5,497 nucleotides of DNA. It comes from an uncultured Collinsella sp. Lineage in GTDB: Bacteria; Actinomycetota; Coriobacteriia; Coriobacteriales; Coriobacteriaceae. The DNA is taken from positions 1-5,497 of the forward strand of contig USMH01000082.1 of the NCBI GenBank assembly GCA_900555745.1, written 5' to 3'. Shown in pieces: positions 1-5,490 of the stretch. The position numbers and the translations under genes are program-made. Below the pieces are notes generated by a model that had not been told where the DNA came from, searched no databases, and worked only from the letters and a program-made list of their open reading frames with translations. Positions within the stretch are counted from its first letter, which is position 1. Every line of letters begins with the position of its first letter.

Positions 1-1870
1 CGCGGACCGCGGCCTCAACGTCCTCTGCAAGCTGCTTGAGCGCAGCCTGCAGCGCACCCTCGCCGGCATCGCGGCGGTAGACGGCACGGAAACGGCGGGT
101 TTTAAAGCCCACGCGGTCGATGGCGCAAATGCGGTCGAACTCCTCCTCGCTCAGCAGCGGACGCTCCAGGCGCACCAGCTGACAGGCCGTACGGGAGTCC
201 TCGAGCAGGTTGCCGTGGTTGCCCAGGTAGAGCGTGGTCGAGGTAACCATATGCTCGCGAAGAGCGTCGATGGGCGGATTCGTGACCTGAGCGAACAGCT
301 GATAGAAGTAGTCGAAGAACGAGCGCGTCTTCTTGGACAGGCAGGCCAGCGGCGCATCGATACCCATCGAGGCGAGCGGCGCCTTGCCTTGCTGGGCCAT
401 GGGGCGCACGACCTCGTCAACATCATCCCAGTGATACCCGAGCTTGGCCATGCGCACGGCGGCGGGCACCTCGGTATCCTCGGCGGGCGTGGGCGCGACG
501 GGCTTGTCGAGCGCGTCGACGGTCAGCGTCTCCTCGGCGATCCAGTCGCGATAGGGCTTTTCCTTGGCGTAACGGGCGCGCAGCTCGTCGTTGTAGATGA
601 CGCGGCCGCGGGCAAAATCGACCTCGAGCATCTGGCCCGGTCCCAGACAGCCGCTCGTCAGGATGTTCTCGGGGCTCACCTCGATGGTGCCCACCTCACT
701 CGCCAGCATAAAGCGGCCGTCGCGCGTCACGTAGTAGCGGGCGGGGCGCAGGCCGTTGCGGTCGAGGGCGGCACCCAGCGTGCGACCGTCGGTAAAGGCG
801 ATGGCGGCCGGGCCGTCCCAGGGCTCCATGAGCATTGACTGGTAGGCGTCGTAGGCGCGGCGCTCCTCGCTCAGACTGTCGTTGTGGTCCCACGGCTCGG
901 GCAGCAGCATGGATGCGGCACGCGTGAGCGGACGGCCGTTCATGACCAAGAACTCGAGCACATTGTCCAGAATCGCGGAATCGGAGCCCTCGCGGTTGAT
1001 GATGGGCATCACGCGCTCAAGATCGTGCTGCAGCACGGGGCTATACAGATTGGGCTCGCGGGCGCGAATCCAGTTGACGTTGCCCTTGAGGGTGTTGATC
1101 TCGCCGTTGTGGATGATAAAGCGGTTGGGGTGCGCGCGCTCCCAGCTGGGCGTGGTGTTGGTGGAGTAGCGCGAGTGGACGAGCGCCACGGCCGTCTTGA
1201 CGGCGGCATCGTTGAGATCGATGAAGAAGCGACGCATCTGCGTGGCGACGAGCATGCCCTTGTACACGATAGTACGCGAGCTCATGGAGCACACGTAGAA
1301 GATCTTATCGCGCAGGGCAAACTCGGCGTCGGCCTTCTTTTCGATGGTGCGGCGGCACACGTACAGACGGCGCTCAAAGGCGTCGCCCGCCGGCGTGTCG
1401 TCCGGACGACCCAGGAAGGCCTGCAGGATAGTGGGCATACAGGCGCGGGCCGTCTCGCCCAGGTCGTGCGGGTCGACCGGCACCTCGCGCCAAAAGAGCA
1501 GCGGCACGCCGGCCTCGGCGCAGCCCTCCTCAAACACGCGGCGGGCATCCTCTACGCCCTTGTCGTCCTGCGGGAAGAACAGCATGGCCACGCCATAGTC
1601 GCCCTCTGCCGGCAGGATCTGGCCGCACTTTTGAGCCTCTTTACGGAAAAAGTGGTGCGGAACCTGGAACAGGATGCCAGCACCGTCGCCGGTATTCTTC
1701 TCGAGTCCCGTGCCGCCGCGGTGCTCCAAGTTGACCAGAATGGACAGCGCATCGTCCAGAATCTGGTGATGGCGCTCACCGTTGATATCGGCAAGCGCGC
1801 CGATGCCACATGCATCGTGATCGAATTCGGGGCGATAAAGGCCCTGCTGCTGAGCGGAATCTGCCTGCAT
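1..1870 (-). CDS. gltB: Glutamate synthase large subunit, N-terminal part (partial)
   Basis: Large (alpha) subunit of glutamate synthase, which makes two glutamates from glutamine and 2-oxoglutarate in the cytoplasm. The frame stays open from the ATG at 1868-1870 to the left edge: 623 codons of a protein usually near 1500 residues, so roughly the first 40%. A 20-residue stretch precedes Cys21 (DHDACGIG), the expected N-terminal nucleophile of a class II amidotransferase after propeptide removal. Glutaminase-domain landmarks follow in order: EHRGGTG (His50), TGDGAG (about 60-65), HNGEINT (254-260) and DRNGLRPARYY (370-380). The central domain has begun by about 480, with the conserved QVTNPPID stretch near 530 and LGNHGNLLED after 545. 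The FMN/Fe-S synthase domain is outside the window. A strong ribosome site (GGGGAGG, 1877-1883) sits 6 nt before the ATG and fixes the start. The gene is divergent from gpmA across a 539-bp gap. No frameshift was seen. Confidence 0.96.
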   Translation of the reverse strand, partial: MQADSAQQQGLYRPEFDHDACGIGALADINGERHHQILDDALSILVNLEHRGGTGLEKNTGDGAGILFQVPHHFFRKEAQKCGQILPAEGDYGVAMLFFPQDDKGVEDARRVFEEGCAEAGVPLLFWREVPVDPHDLGETARACMPTILQAFLGRPDDTPAGDAFERRLYVCRRTIEKKADAEFALRDKIFYVCSMSSRTIVYKGMLVATQMRRFFIDLNDAAVKTAVALVHSRYSTNTTPSWERAHPNRFIIHNGEINTLKGNVNWIRAREPNLYSPVLQHDLERVMPIINREGSDSAILDNVLEFLVMNGRPLTRAASMLLPEPWDHNDSLSEERRAYDAYQSMLMEPWDGPAAIAFTDGRTLGAALDRNGLRPARYYVTRDGRFMLASEVGTIEVSPENILTSGCLGPGQMLEVDFARGRVIYNDELRARYAKEKPYRDWIAEETLTVDALDKPVAPTPAEDTEVPAAVRMAKLGYHWDDVDEVVRPMAQQGKAPLASMGIDAPLACLSKKTRSFFDYFYQLFAQVTNPPIDALREHMVTSTTLYLGNHGNLLEDSRTACQLVRLERPLLSEEEFDRICAIDRVGFKTRRFRAVYRRDAGEGALQAALKQLAEDVEAAVR

Positions 1871-1950
1871 CGCGATCCTCCCCTAGATATTTAGACAGTC
1901 AGTTGAATAGGCATACTAGGAGCATCGCCGGCCCGTTGTGTTTCCCGCCC

Positions 1951-1974
1951 GTTTCGAAACAATCGCGTAACGCG
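1951..1974. promoter_or_regulatory. Paired small palindromes in the gltB upstream region
   Basis: Two short dyads lie side by side about 80-105 bp before the gltB ATG: GTTTCGAAAC (1951-1960, a perfect 10-bp palindrome) and CGCGTAACGCG (1964-1974, a perfect 5-bp dyad around a central A). Their position would suit an operator for gltB, but no regulator can be named and short palindromes arise often by chance in GC-rich DNA. No convincing -35/-10 pair for gltB was found. The best -10-like string on the minus strand is TAGTAT (complement of 1913-1918), without a matching -35. Confidence 0.2.
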
Positions 1975-2068
1975 CGCCCTGCGAGTGGGTGCCGCCGAGC
2001 TCAAGGACGACAACAAGGGCCCCAAGTTCGGTCTTCAAGCTCACCGCTTCAAACATCTCAATCTGTAA
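1973..2068 (+). pseudogene. Coding-like remnant ending inside the repeat array
   Basis: From about 1973 the plus strand reads as a short coding-like stretch with G/C-ending codons typical of the neighbouring genes. It contains GAAELKDDNKGPKFG and ends in ...FKHLNL followed by TAA at 2066-2068. The stop lies within the first repeat arm, so the last five residues are encoded by the repeat itself. There is no ribosome site; the only plausible start is GTG at 1985, and upstream of about 1970 the frame no longer looks coding (TGA at 1904-1906). It could be the surviving tail of a displaced gene, a small unrecognised peptide gene, or chance. The protein family is not recognised. Confidence 0.25.
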
Positions 2069-2272
2069 CAGGAAGACCCAATTACGACGACTAACTGTTA
2101 CAGATTGAGATGTTTTTGAGAGACGGATCCGAATGTCTCAATCTGTAACACGAAGGGCCGGTTTTTGCAGCTAACTGTTACAGATCGAGATTTTCCATAG
2201 GACCATTTCTTCCTGTCTCGATCTGTAACACCTAGGTCCAATTTCCATCCCTAGTTGTTACAGATCAAGACA
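2051..2272. repeat. Array of six 15-bp repeats in alternating orientation, 40-bp period
   Basis: Six copies of TCTCAATCTGTAACA or its reverse complement start at 2056, 2096, 2136, 2176, 2216 and 2256, with orientations + - + - + -. Every start is exactly 40 bp apart, so all five gaps are exactly 25 bp. The copies pair into three palindromic units repeated every 80 bp. Unit 1 (2051-2115) has perfect 20-bp arms around 25 nt. Unit 2 (core 2136-2190) has 15-bp arms with one mismatch. Unit 3 (2214-2272) has 17-bp arms with one mismatch. The three 25-nt interiors share AG at positions 4-5, CC at 8-9, TT at 12-13 and CTA at 21-23, so the whole unit is homologous and not only the arms. No seventh site exists at the next 40-bp step on either side. 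The array lies between the divergent gltB and gpmA promoters, ending about 55 bp before the gpmA -35. It may be a dispersed palindromic element (REP- or MITE-like) in tandem, or a multi-site protein-binding array. Function unknown. Confidence 0.93.
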
Positions 2273-2328
2273 TTTCGGCAATCCCCTTTCACCGTCCCAT
2301 TCAAATACAACAATTTTGTTAGTCACGG

Positions 2329-2357
2329 TTAACTTTCTGGCCTAAAACGGGTATCCT
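2329..2357 (+). promoter_or_regulatory. Sigma-70-type promoter of gpmA
   Basis: TTAACT (2329-2334) and TATCCT (2352-2357) are separated by 17 bp, a good match to the housekeeping -35/-10 pattern. Transcription would start near 2364, leaving a leader of about 45 nt before the gpmA ATG. The promoter is immediately downstream of the repeat array in an AT-richer patch. Assigned by pattern only. Confidence 0.6.
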
Positions 2358-2375
2358 TTGCGGCGTCAAGCAAAC

Positions 2376-2404
2376 GGCACGCGCGCCGTGCCAGATCAAG
2401 GAGG
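2376..2404 (+). promoter_or_regulatory. Leader hairpin and ribosome site of gpmA
   Basis: GGCACG (2376-2381) pairs with CGTGCC (2387-2392) around a 5-nt GC-rich loop, followed 5 nt later by the ribosome site AAGGAGG (2398-2404), which lies 5 nt before the ATG at 2410. The strong ribosome site decides the start in favour of 2410 over the in-frame ATG at 2437. The hairpin ends before the ribosome site and leaves it free, so it may stabilise the 5' end of the message or do nothing. It has no T-tract, so it is not a terminator. Confidence 0.45.
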
Positions 2405-2409
2405 CCCCC

Positions 2410-3183
2410 ATGGCATGCCAGACAGACCAACAGACGATGCAACTTGTCCTTATCCGTCACGGAGAATCCGAGTGGAACAAACTCAACCTGTTCACCGGCT
2501 GGACCGATGTTGAGCTCACCGACACGGGCCGCGAAGAAGCCGCCGCAGGCGGTCGAGCCCTCAAAGAAGCCGGTTTCGACTTTGACGTCTGCTACACTTC
2601 GCGCCTCAAGCGCGCGATCCACACCCTCAACATCGTGCTCGGCCAGATGGATCGCGAGTGGCTGCCCGTCATCAAATCCTGGAAGCTCAACGAGCGCCAC
2701 TACGGCGCGCTGCAGGGTCTCAACAAGGCCGATGCCGCGGCGGAGCACGGCGACGAGCAGGTGCTCATCTGGCGCCGCTCCTTCGACGTCTGCCCGCCGG
2801 CGCTCGAGCCGGGCGACGAGCGCGACCCCCACACCCAGGAGCAATACCGCGACGTCGCGCCCGATCAACTGCCCTATACCGAGTGCCTCAAGGATACGAT
2901 CGCCCGCGCCTGGCCTTATTTCGAAGACGAGATTCGCCCCCAAATGCTCACCGGCAAGCGCGTACTCATCGCCGCACACGGCAACTCACTGCGCTCTCTC
3001 GTCATGAAGTTCGAGCACCTCACGCCCGAGGAAATCCTCAAGGTCAACATCCCCACCGGCGTGCCGCTCGTTTACACCTTCGACACCGATTTCAACGTCC
3101 TCGACAAGCGCTACATCGGCGACCCGGCAACCATCGCCGCCAAGATCGATGCCGTTGCCAATCAGGGCAAAGCGCACAAGTAG
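2410..3183 (+). CDS. gpmA: 2,3-bisphosphoglycerate-dependent phosphoglycerate mutase
   Basis: Interconverts 3-phosphoglycerate and 2-phosphoglycerate in lower glycolysis and gluconeogenesis, in the cytosol, through a phosphohistidine enzyme primed by 2,3-bisphosphoglycerate. The 257-residue protein is close to the usual 230-250 of the family. It shows the histidine phosphatase signature LIRHGESEWN with catalytic His17, FTGWTDVELT (28-37), SRLKRAIHT (64-72), NERHYGALQG (94-103), the insertion PGDERDP (134-140) typical of the cofactor-dependent enzyme, and the second active-site histidine in AAHGNSLR (His190). The N-terminus carries about 9 extra residues before the usual MQLVLIRHG; the start at 2410 is chosen because AAGGAGG sits 5 nt upstream. 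A sigma-70-like promoter precedes it. The metal-transporter gene follows after 75 bp on the same strand with no evident terminator between, so the two may share a transcript. Confidence 0.96.
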   Translation: MACQTDQQTMQLVLIRHGESEWNKLNLFTGWTDVELTDTGREEAAAGGRALKEAGFDFDVCYTSRLKRAIHTLNIVLGQMDREWLPVIKSWKLNERHYGALQGLNKADAAAEHGDEQVLIWRRSFDVCPPALEPGDERDPHTQEQYRDVAPDQLPYTECLKDTIARAWPYFEDEIRPQMLTGKRVLIAAHGNSLRSLVMKFEHLTPEEILKVNIPTGVPLVYTFDTDFNVLDKRYIGDPATIAAKIDAVANQGKAHK

Positions 3184-3258
3184 CCCCAACCTAAATCCGA
3201 CGCGTGGCGCCGCACGACCCAGATGCGACGTCACGCCGCCCATACGCAGGAGCGCACC

Positions 3259-4515
3259 ATGCTCAACCATCTCAAACAACACTTTGGCTCGCACCGCACC
3301 GGAGGCCACGGAGGTCTGGATATCGCCCGGCATATCGGCCCCGGGCTTCTCGTGACCGTCGGCTTTATCGATCCGGGCAACTGGGCCTCCAACATGGCCG
3401 CCGGCTCGCAGTTTGGCTACGCGCTGCTGTGGATCGTCACGCTGTCCACGATCATGCTCATCGTGCTGCAGCACAACGCGGCGCACTTGGGCATCGCCAC
3501 GGGCGCCTGCCTTGCCGAGGCCACGACCCGCTTTCTCCCCCGCTTCGTTGGGCGCACGGTGCTCGCCAGTGCCTACCTCGCGACCATCGCCACCGCCATG
3601 GCCGAGATCCTGGGCGGCGCGATTGCGCTCCAGATGCTCTTTGGACTGCCCGTGCGTGCCGGCTGCGTCATCGTGGCAGCAGTATCGATGGCGATGCTCA
3701 TGACGAGCTCCTACAAGCGTGCCGAGCGCTGGATTATCGCCTTCGTAGGCGTGGTAGGACTCTCGTTTTTGGCCGAGCTTGCACTAGTCAAGGTCGACTG
3801 GCCGCAAGCCGCCGCAAGCTGGATCACGCCCAGTATGCCCACTGGCTCTGCCGCGATTATCGTGAGTGTCCTGGGTGCGGTCGTTATGCCCCACAACCTC
3901 TTTCTACACTCCGAGGTCATCCAATCCATGCACTTCGAAGGCCAAGGCGAGCAGGTTATCGAAGAGCGTCTGCGCTATGAGCTCTTCGACACGCTCTTTT
4001 CGATGGGCGTGGGCTGGGCAATCAACTCGGCCATGGTCATCCTGGCCGCAACGACCTTCTTTGCGCACGGCATTGTCGTAGACGACCTCGCCGTCGCAGC
4101 GGACACGCTCTCCCCCATTCTGGGCCCAGCAAGCTCGACAATCTTTGCGGTGGCGCTGCTGTTTGCGGGCCTCTCGAGTAGTGTGACGGCAGGCATGGCG
4201 GCAGGCACCATCACCGCGGGCATGTTCGACGAGGAATACGACATCCACGACCGGCACTCATCGATTGGAGTGGCGGTCTGTTTCGTCAGCGCAGTGGCGG
4301 CGTGCCTGATCGTCCCGAATCCTTTTGAGGGTCTCATCTGGAGTCAGGCGCTGTTGTCGCTTCAGTTGCCGATTACGGTCTTTGTGCTCATACGGCTCAC
4401 CAGTTCGCCCCGCGTTATGGGCAAATACGCCAACTCGCGCCCGCTCAACGCGCTGCTCGTAGGGATCGGCGTCATCGTGACGATTCTCGACATCGTGCTG
4501 CTAACGGGGATGTAA
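3259..4515 (+). CDS. mntH: NRAMP-family Mn2+/Fe2+ importer (MntH-like)
   Basis: Proton-coupled importer of divalent transition metals (Mn2+, possibly Fe2+) in the cytoplasmic membrane. The 418-residue protein has about eleven hydrophobic segments, roughly at 28-48, 52-74, 100-126, 130-150, 155-178, 196-218, 246-272, 294-322, 336-354, 359-380 and 397-417, as in bacterial MntH. The metal-site motifs are both intact: DPGN at 38-41 in segment 1 and MPHN at 210-213 (MPHNLFLHS) in segment 6. Asp38, Asn41 and Met210 would coordinate the metal by family analogy. This argues for a true transition-metal carrier and against the Mg2+-transporting NRAMP relatives, which alter this site. An in-frame ATG exists at 3223, but 3259 is preferred because CAGGAG (3247-3252) lies 6 nt before it and the shorter N-terminus fits the family. 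No Mn riboswitch or MntR-like site could be recognised in the 75 bp after gpmA. Confidence 0.93.
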   Translation: MLNHLKQHFGSHRTGGHGGLDIARHIGPGLLVTVGFIDPGNWASNMAAGSQFGYALLWIVTLSTIMLIVLQHNAAHLGIATGACLAEATTRFLPRFVGRTVLASAYLATIATAMAEILGGAIALQMLFGLPVRAGCVIVAAVSMAMLMTSSYKRAERWIIAFVGVVGLSFLAELALVKVDWPQAAASWITPSMPTGSAAIIVSVLGAVVMPHNLFLHSEVIQSMHFEGQGEQVIEERLRYELFDTLFSMGVGWAINSAMVILAATTFFAHGIVVDDLAVAADTLSPILGPASSTIFAVALLFAGLSSSVTAGMAAGTITAGMFDEEYDIHDRHSSIGVAVCFVSAVAACLIVPNPFEGLIWSQALLSLQLPITVFVLIRLTSSPRVMGKYANSRPLNALLVGIGVIVTILDIVLLTGM

Positions 4516-4544
4516 TTGGGATGACGTGGCTGTCCAGATATAAC

Positions 4545-4574
4545 GTCTCAATCTGTAACACGTAAGGCCGTTTT
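4545..4574 (+). repeat. Solitary left half of the palindromic repeat unit
   Basis: TCTCAATCTGTAACA at 4546-4560 is identical to the left arms at 2056 and 2136. The similarity continues into the interior: CG, A, GGCCG and TTT match the second array unit (2136-2190), about 27 of 32 bases from 4545. The right arm expected at 4586-4600 is absent, so this is a decayed or half-deleted copy. It lies 30 bp after the mntH stop, not near a promoter, which points to a dispersed repeat family in this genome more than to a local operator. Confidence 0.8.
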
Positions 4575-4593
4575 AAACCGTCAGATAAATCAA

Positions 4594-4628
4594 AAGGGTC
4601 CCAGCCGGAATATCCAGCCGGGACCCTT
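4594..4628 (-). terminator. Hairpin terminator for the rubredoxin gene, perhaps bidirectional
   Basis: AAGGGTCCC (4594-4602) pairs perfectly over 9 bp with GGGACCCTT (4620-4628) around a 17-nt loop that contains a small inner dyad. Read on the minus strand, the stem is followed by TTTTGATTTAT, a fair T-tract, about 40 nt past the rubredoxin stop. On the plus strand only two Ts follow, so termination of mntH transcripts here would be weaker. Because the genes converge at this point, it probably serves both sides. Confidence 0.7.
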
Positions 4629-4668
4629 GGACAGAGCTCTGTATGGCTAATCGCCGTGTGTCTACGAG

Positions 4669-4812
4669 TTACTCCTCGACGAGCTCAAACTCATCGGGGC
4701 CGACGCCGCACACCGGGCACACGTAATCCTCGGGCAGCTCGGGCGTGTCGACCTCAACCTCGTAGCCGCAAACGGTGCACACAAACTTATACGTCTTCTT
4801 CTCCTCAGCCAT
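4669..4812 (-). CDS. Short rubredoxin-type iron protein
   Basis: Small cytosolic one-electron carrier that binds one iron through four cysteines. The 47-residue protein has CTVCGY (Cys12, Cys15) and CPVCG (Cys32, Cys35), with [11 protein letters not shown] and a terminal EFELVEE as in rubredoxins. Only 16 residues separate the two cysteine pairs, against about 29 in classical rubredoxins, so the central loop is shortened; it recalls the rubredoxin-like domain of rubrerythrin. The start at 4812 is chosen because AGGAG (complement of 4819-4823) lies 6 nt upstream; an earlier in-frame ATG at 4851 would overlap the predicted transcription start. It follows the flavin reductase gene on the same strand by 89 bp and has its own promoter. 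The likely partner is that reductase, with a flavodiiron or peroxide/superoxide-detoxifying enzyme as acceptor (inference). Confidence 0.92.
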   Translation of the reverse strand: MAEEKKTYKFVCTVCGYEVEVDTPELPEDYVCPVCGVGPDEFELVEE

Positions 4813-4856
4813 GATGTTCTCCTCTCGAACGTGACTGGTGATGTACTTCAATTATT

Positions 4857-4884
4857 AGTATAGATTCTCAATAATATAATGCAA
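4857..4884 (-). promoter_or_regulatory. Promoter of the rubredoxin gene
   Basis: On the minus strand TTGCAT (complement of 4879-4884) and TATACT (complement of 4857-4862) are 16 bp apart, in a strikingly AT-rich patch between two GC-rich genes. The start would fall near 4850, giving a leader of about 38 nt. The region also holds the imperfect dyad ATTATT (4851-4856) / AATAAT (4870-4875) overlapping the -10, a possible operator. Pattern-based only. Confidence 0.6.
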
Positions 4885-4901
4885 GTATTTTTAGAACATT
4901 T

Positions 4902-5405
4902 CTAGCCTTGATACGACGAAGCTTTGGGCGGCGTCTTACCCTTCAAGACCTTGTGATAGTAGTCATAGGTCAGCGGCGTCTCGTCACTCAAGCGCTCGGC
5001 GTCCTCCACCTCGCCGATAAAGAGCAGGTGCGTGCCCACATCCACGGTATCAATCAGACGGCAGCTAAACAGCGCCGCCGCGTGCTCGGGCACATAGGGC
5101 ATGCCCAGCGCGGTCTCGTGGGTCTCGTACTTGGCAAACTTGTCGTAGCCACTGCTGGTGCGGAAGCCAAAATTGCCGATATAGAGCATGTCGGCGGTCT
5201 GGTCAATCACGGTCAGCGCAAAAGCCTTAGCCGATGCGATTACGCCGGACGTGACATTTTCCTTGTTCACGGCAATCGAGATGCGCGGCGGGGCGGATGT
5301 CACCTGCACCGCTGTGTTGATAACGCAGCCGGCACGCAGCCCGTCCGCCGCGGCGCTCACCACGTACAGGCCACTCGGCATGGTAAAGAACGCAGTTTTG
5401 TCCAT
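4902..5405 (-). CDS. FMN-binding flavin reductase, Hrb N-domain type
   Basis: Split-barrel flavin reductase (flavin_Reduct family) of 167 residues, expected to bind FMN and pass NAD(P)H electrons to rubredoxin. Landmarks, all typical of the flavin domain of anaerobe high-molecular-weight rubredoxins (Hrb): SGLYVVSA (11-18), INTAVQVTS and the following PPR (29-41), AVNKENVT (45-52), IGNFGFRTSSGYDKF (76-90), DVGTHLLFIGEV (122-133) and TYDYYHKVLKGKTPPK (146-161). In Hrb a rubredoxin domain follows the GKTP segment in the same chain. Here the protein stops six residues later, and a separate rubredoxin gene lies 89 bp downstream. The start at 5405 is preferred: GGGGAG (complement of 5414-5419) lies 8 nt upstream, whereas a start at 5474 would fall inside the terminator of the previous gene. 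No convincing promoter was seen in 5406-5456. Confidence 0.92.
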   Translation of the reverse strand: MDKTAFFTMPSGLYVVSAAADGLRAGCVINTAVQVTSAPPRISIAVNKENVTSGVIASAKAFALTVIDQTADMLYIGNFGFRTSSGYDKFAKYETHETALGMPYVPEHAAALFSCRLIDTVDVGTHLLFIGEVEDAERLSDETPLTYDYYHKVLKGKTPPKASSYQG

Positions 5406-5456
5406 AACGATCACTCCCCTAGCTCGGGTTGGAACCTCATGGATGTATGTACCCAC

Positions 5457-5490
5457 AAAAAAGGCGGCACCCATAACGGACGCCGCCTTT
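5457..5490 (-). terminator. Rho-independent terminator of an upstream minus-strand gene
   Basis: Read on the minus strand, AAAGGCGGC (complement of 5482-5490) pairs perfectly with GCCGCCTTT (complement of 5460-5468) around a 13-nt loop and runs into six Ts (complement of 5457-5462). This is a textbook intrinsic terminator. It should end a minus-strand transcript whose gene lies to the right of the window and insulate the flavin reductase gene from it. Confidence 0.85.

Noticed and set aside
884..1894. A 336-codon open frame on the plus strand opposite gltB, and a similar one at 215-838
   Set aside because: Both are exact codon-register shadows of the GC-rich gltB frame. They have no ribosome site or recognisable motifs, while the minus strand encodes a clear glutaminase domain.
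2051..2272. CRISPR array
   Set aside because: The repeats alternate in orientation, are only 15 bp, and the 25-bp intervals within units share conserved positions, so they are not independent acquired spacers. No cas gene is in the window.
2329..2979. 216-codon minus-strand frame opposite gpmA
   Set aside because: It is the antisense shadow of gpmA, overlapping all the catalytic motifs, with no recognisable protein features of its own.
3223..3258. Twelve-residue N-terminal extension of the metal transporter
   Set aside because: The ATG at 3259 has CAGGAG at the right distance; the ATG at 3223 has no comparable site.
4892..4904. Small hairpin TAGAA/TTCTA at the flavin reductase stop as a terminator
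   Set aside because: A 5-bp AT-only stem without a following T-tract on the minus strand is too weak.
5406..5474. N-terminal extension of the flavin reductase to 5474
   Set aside because: The extension would be encoded partly by the intrinsic terminator at 5457-5490, and the internal ATG at 5405 has a ribosome site and matches the family N-terminus.
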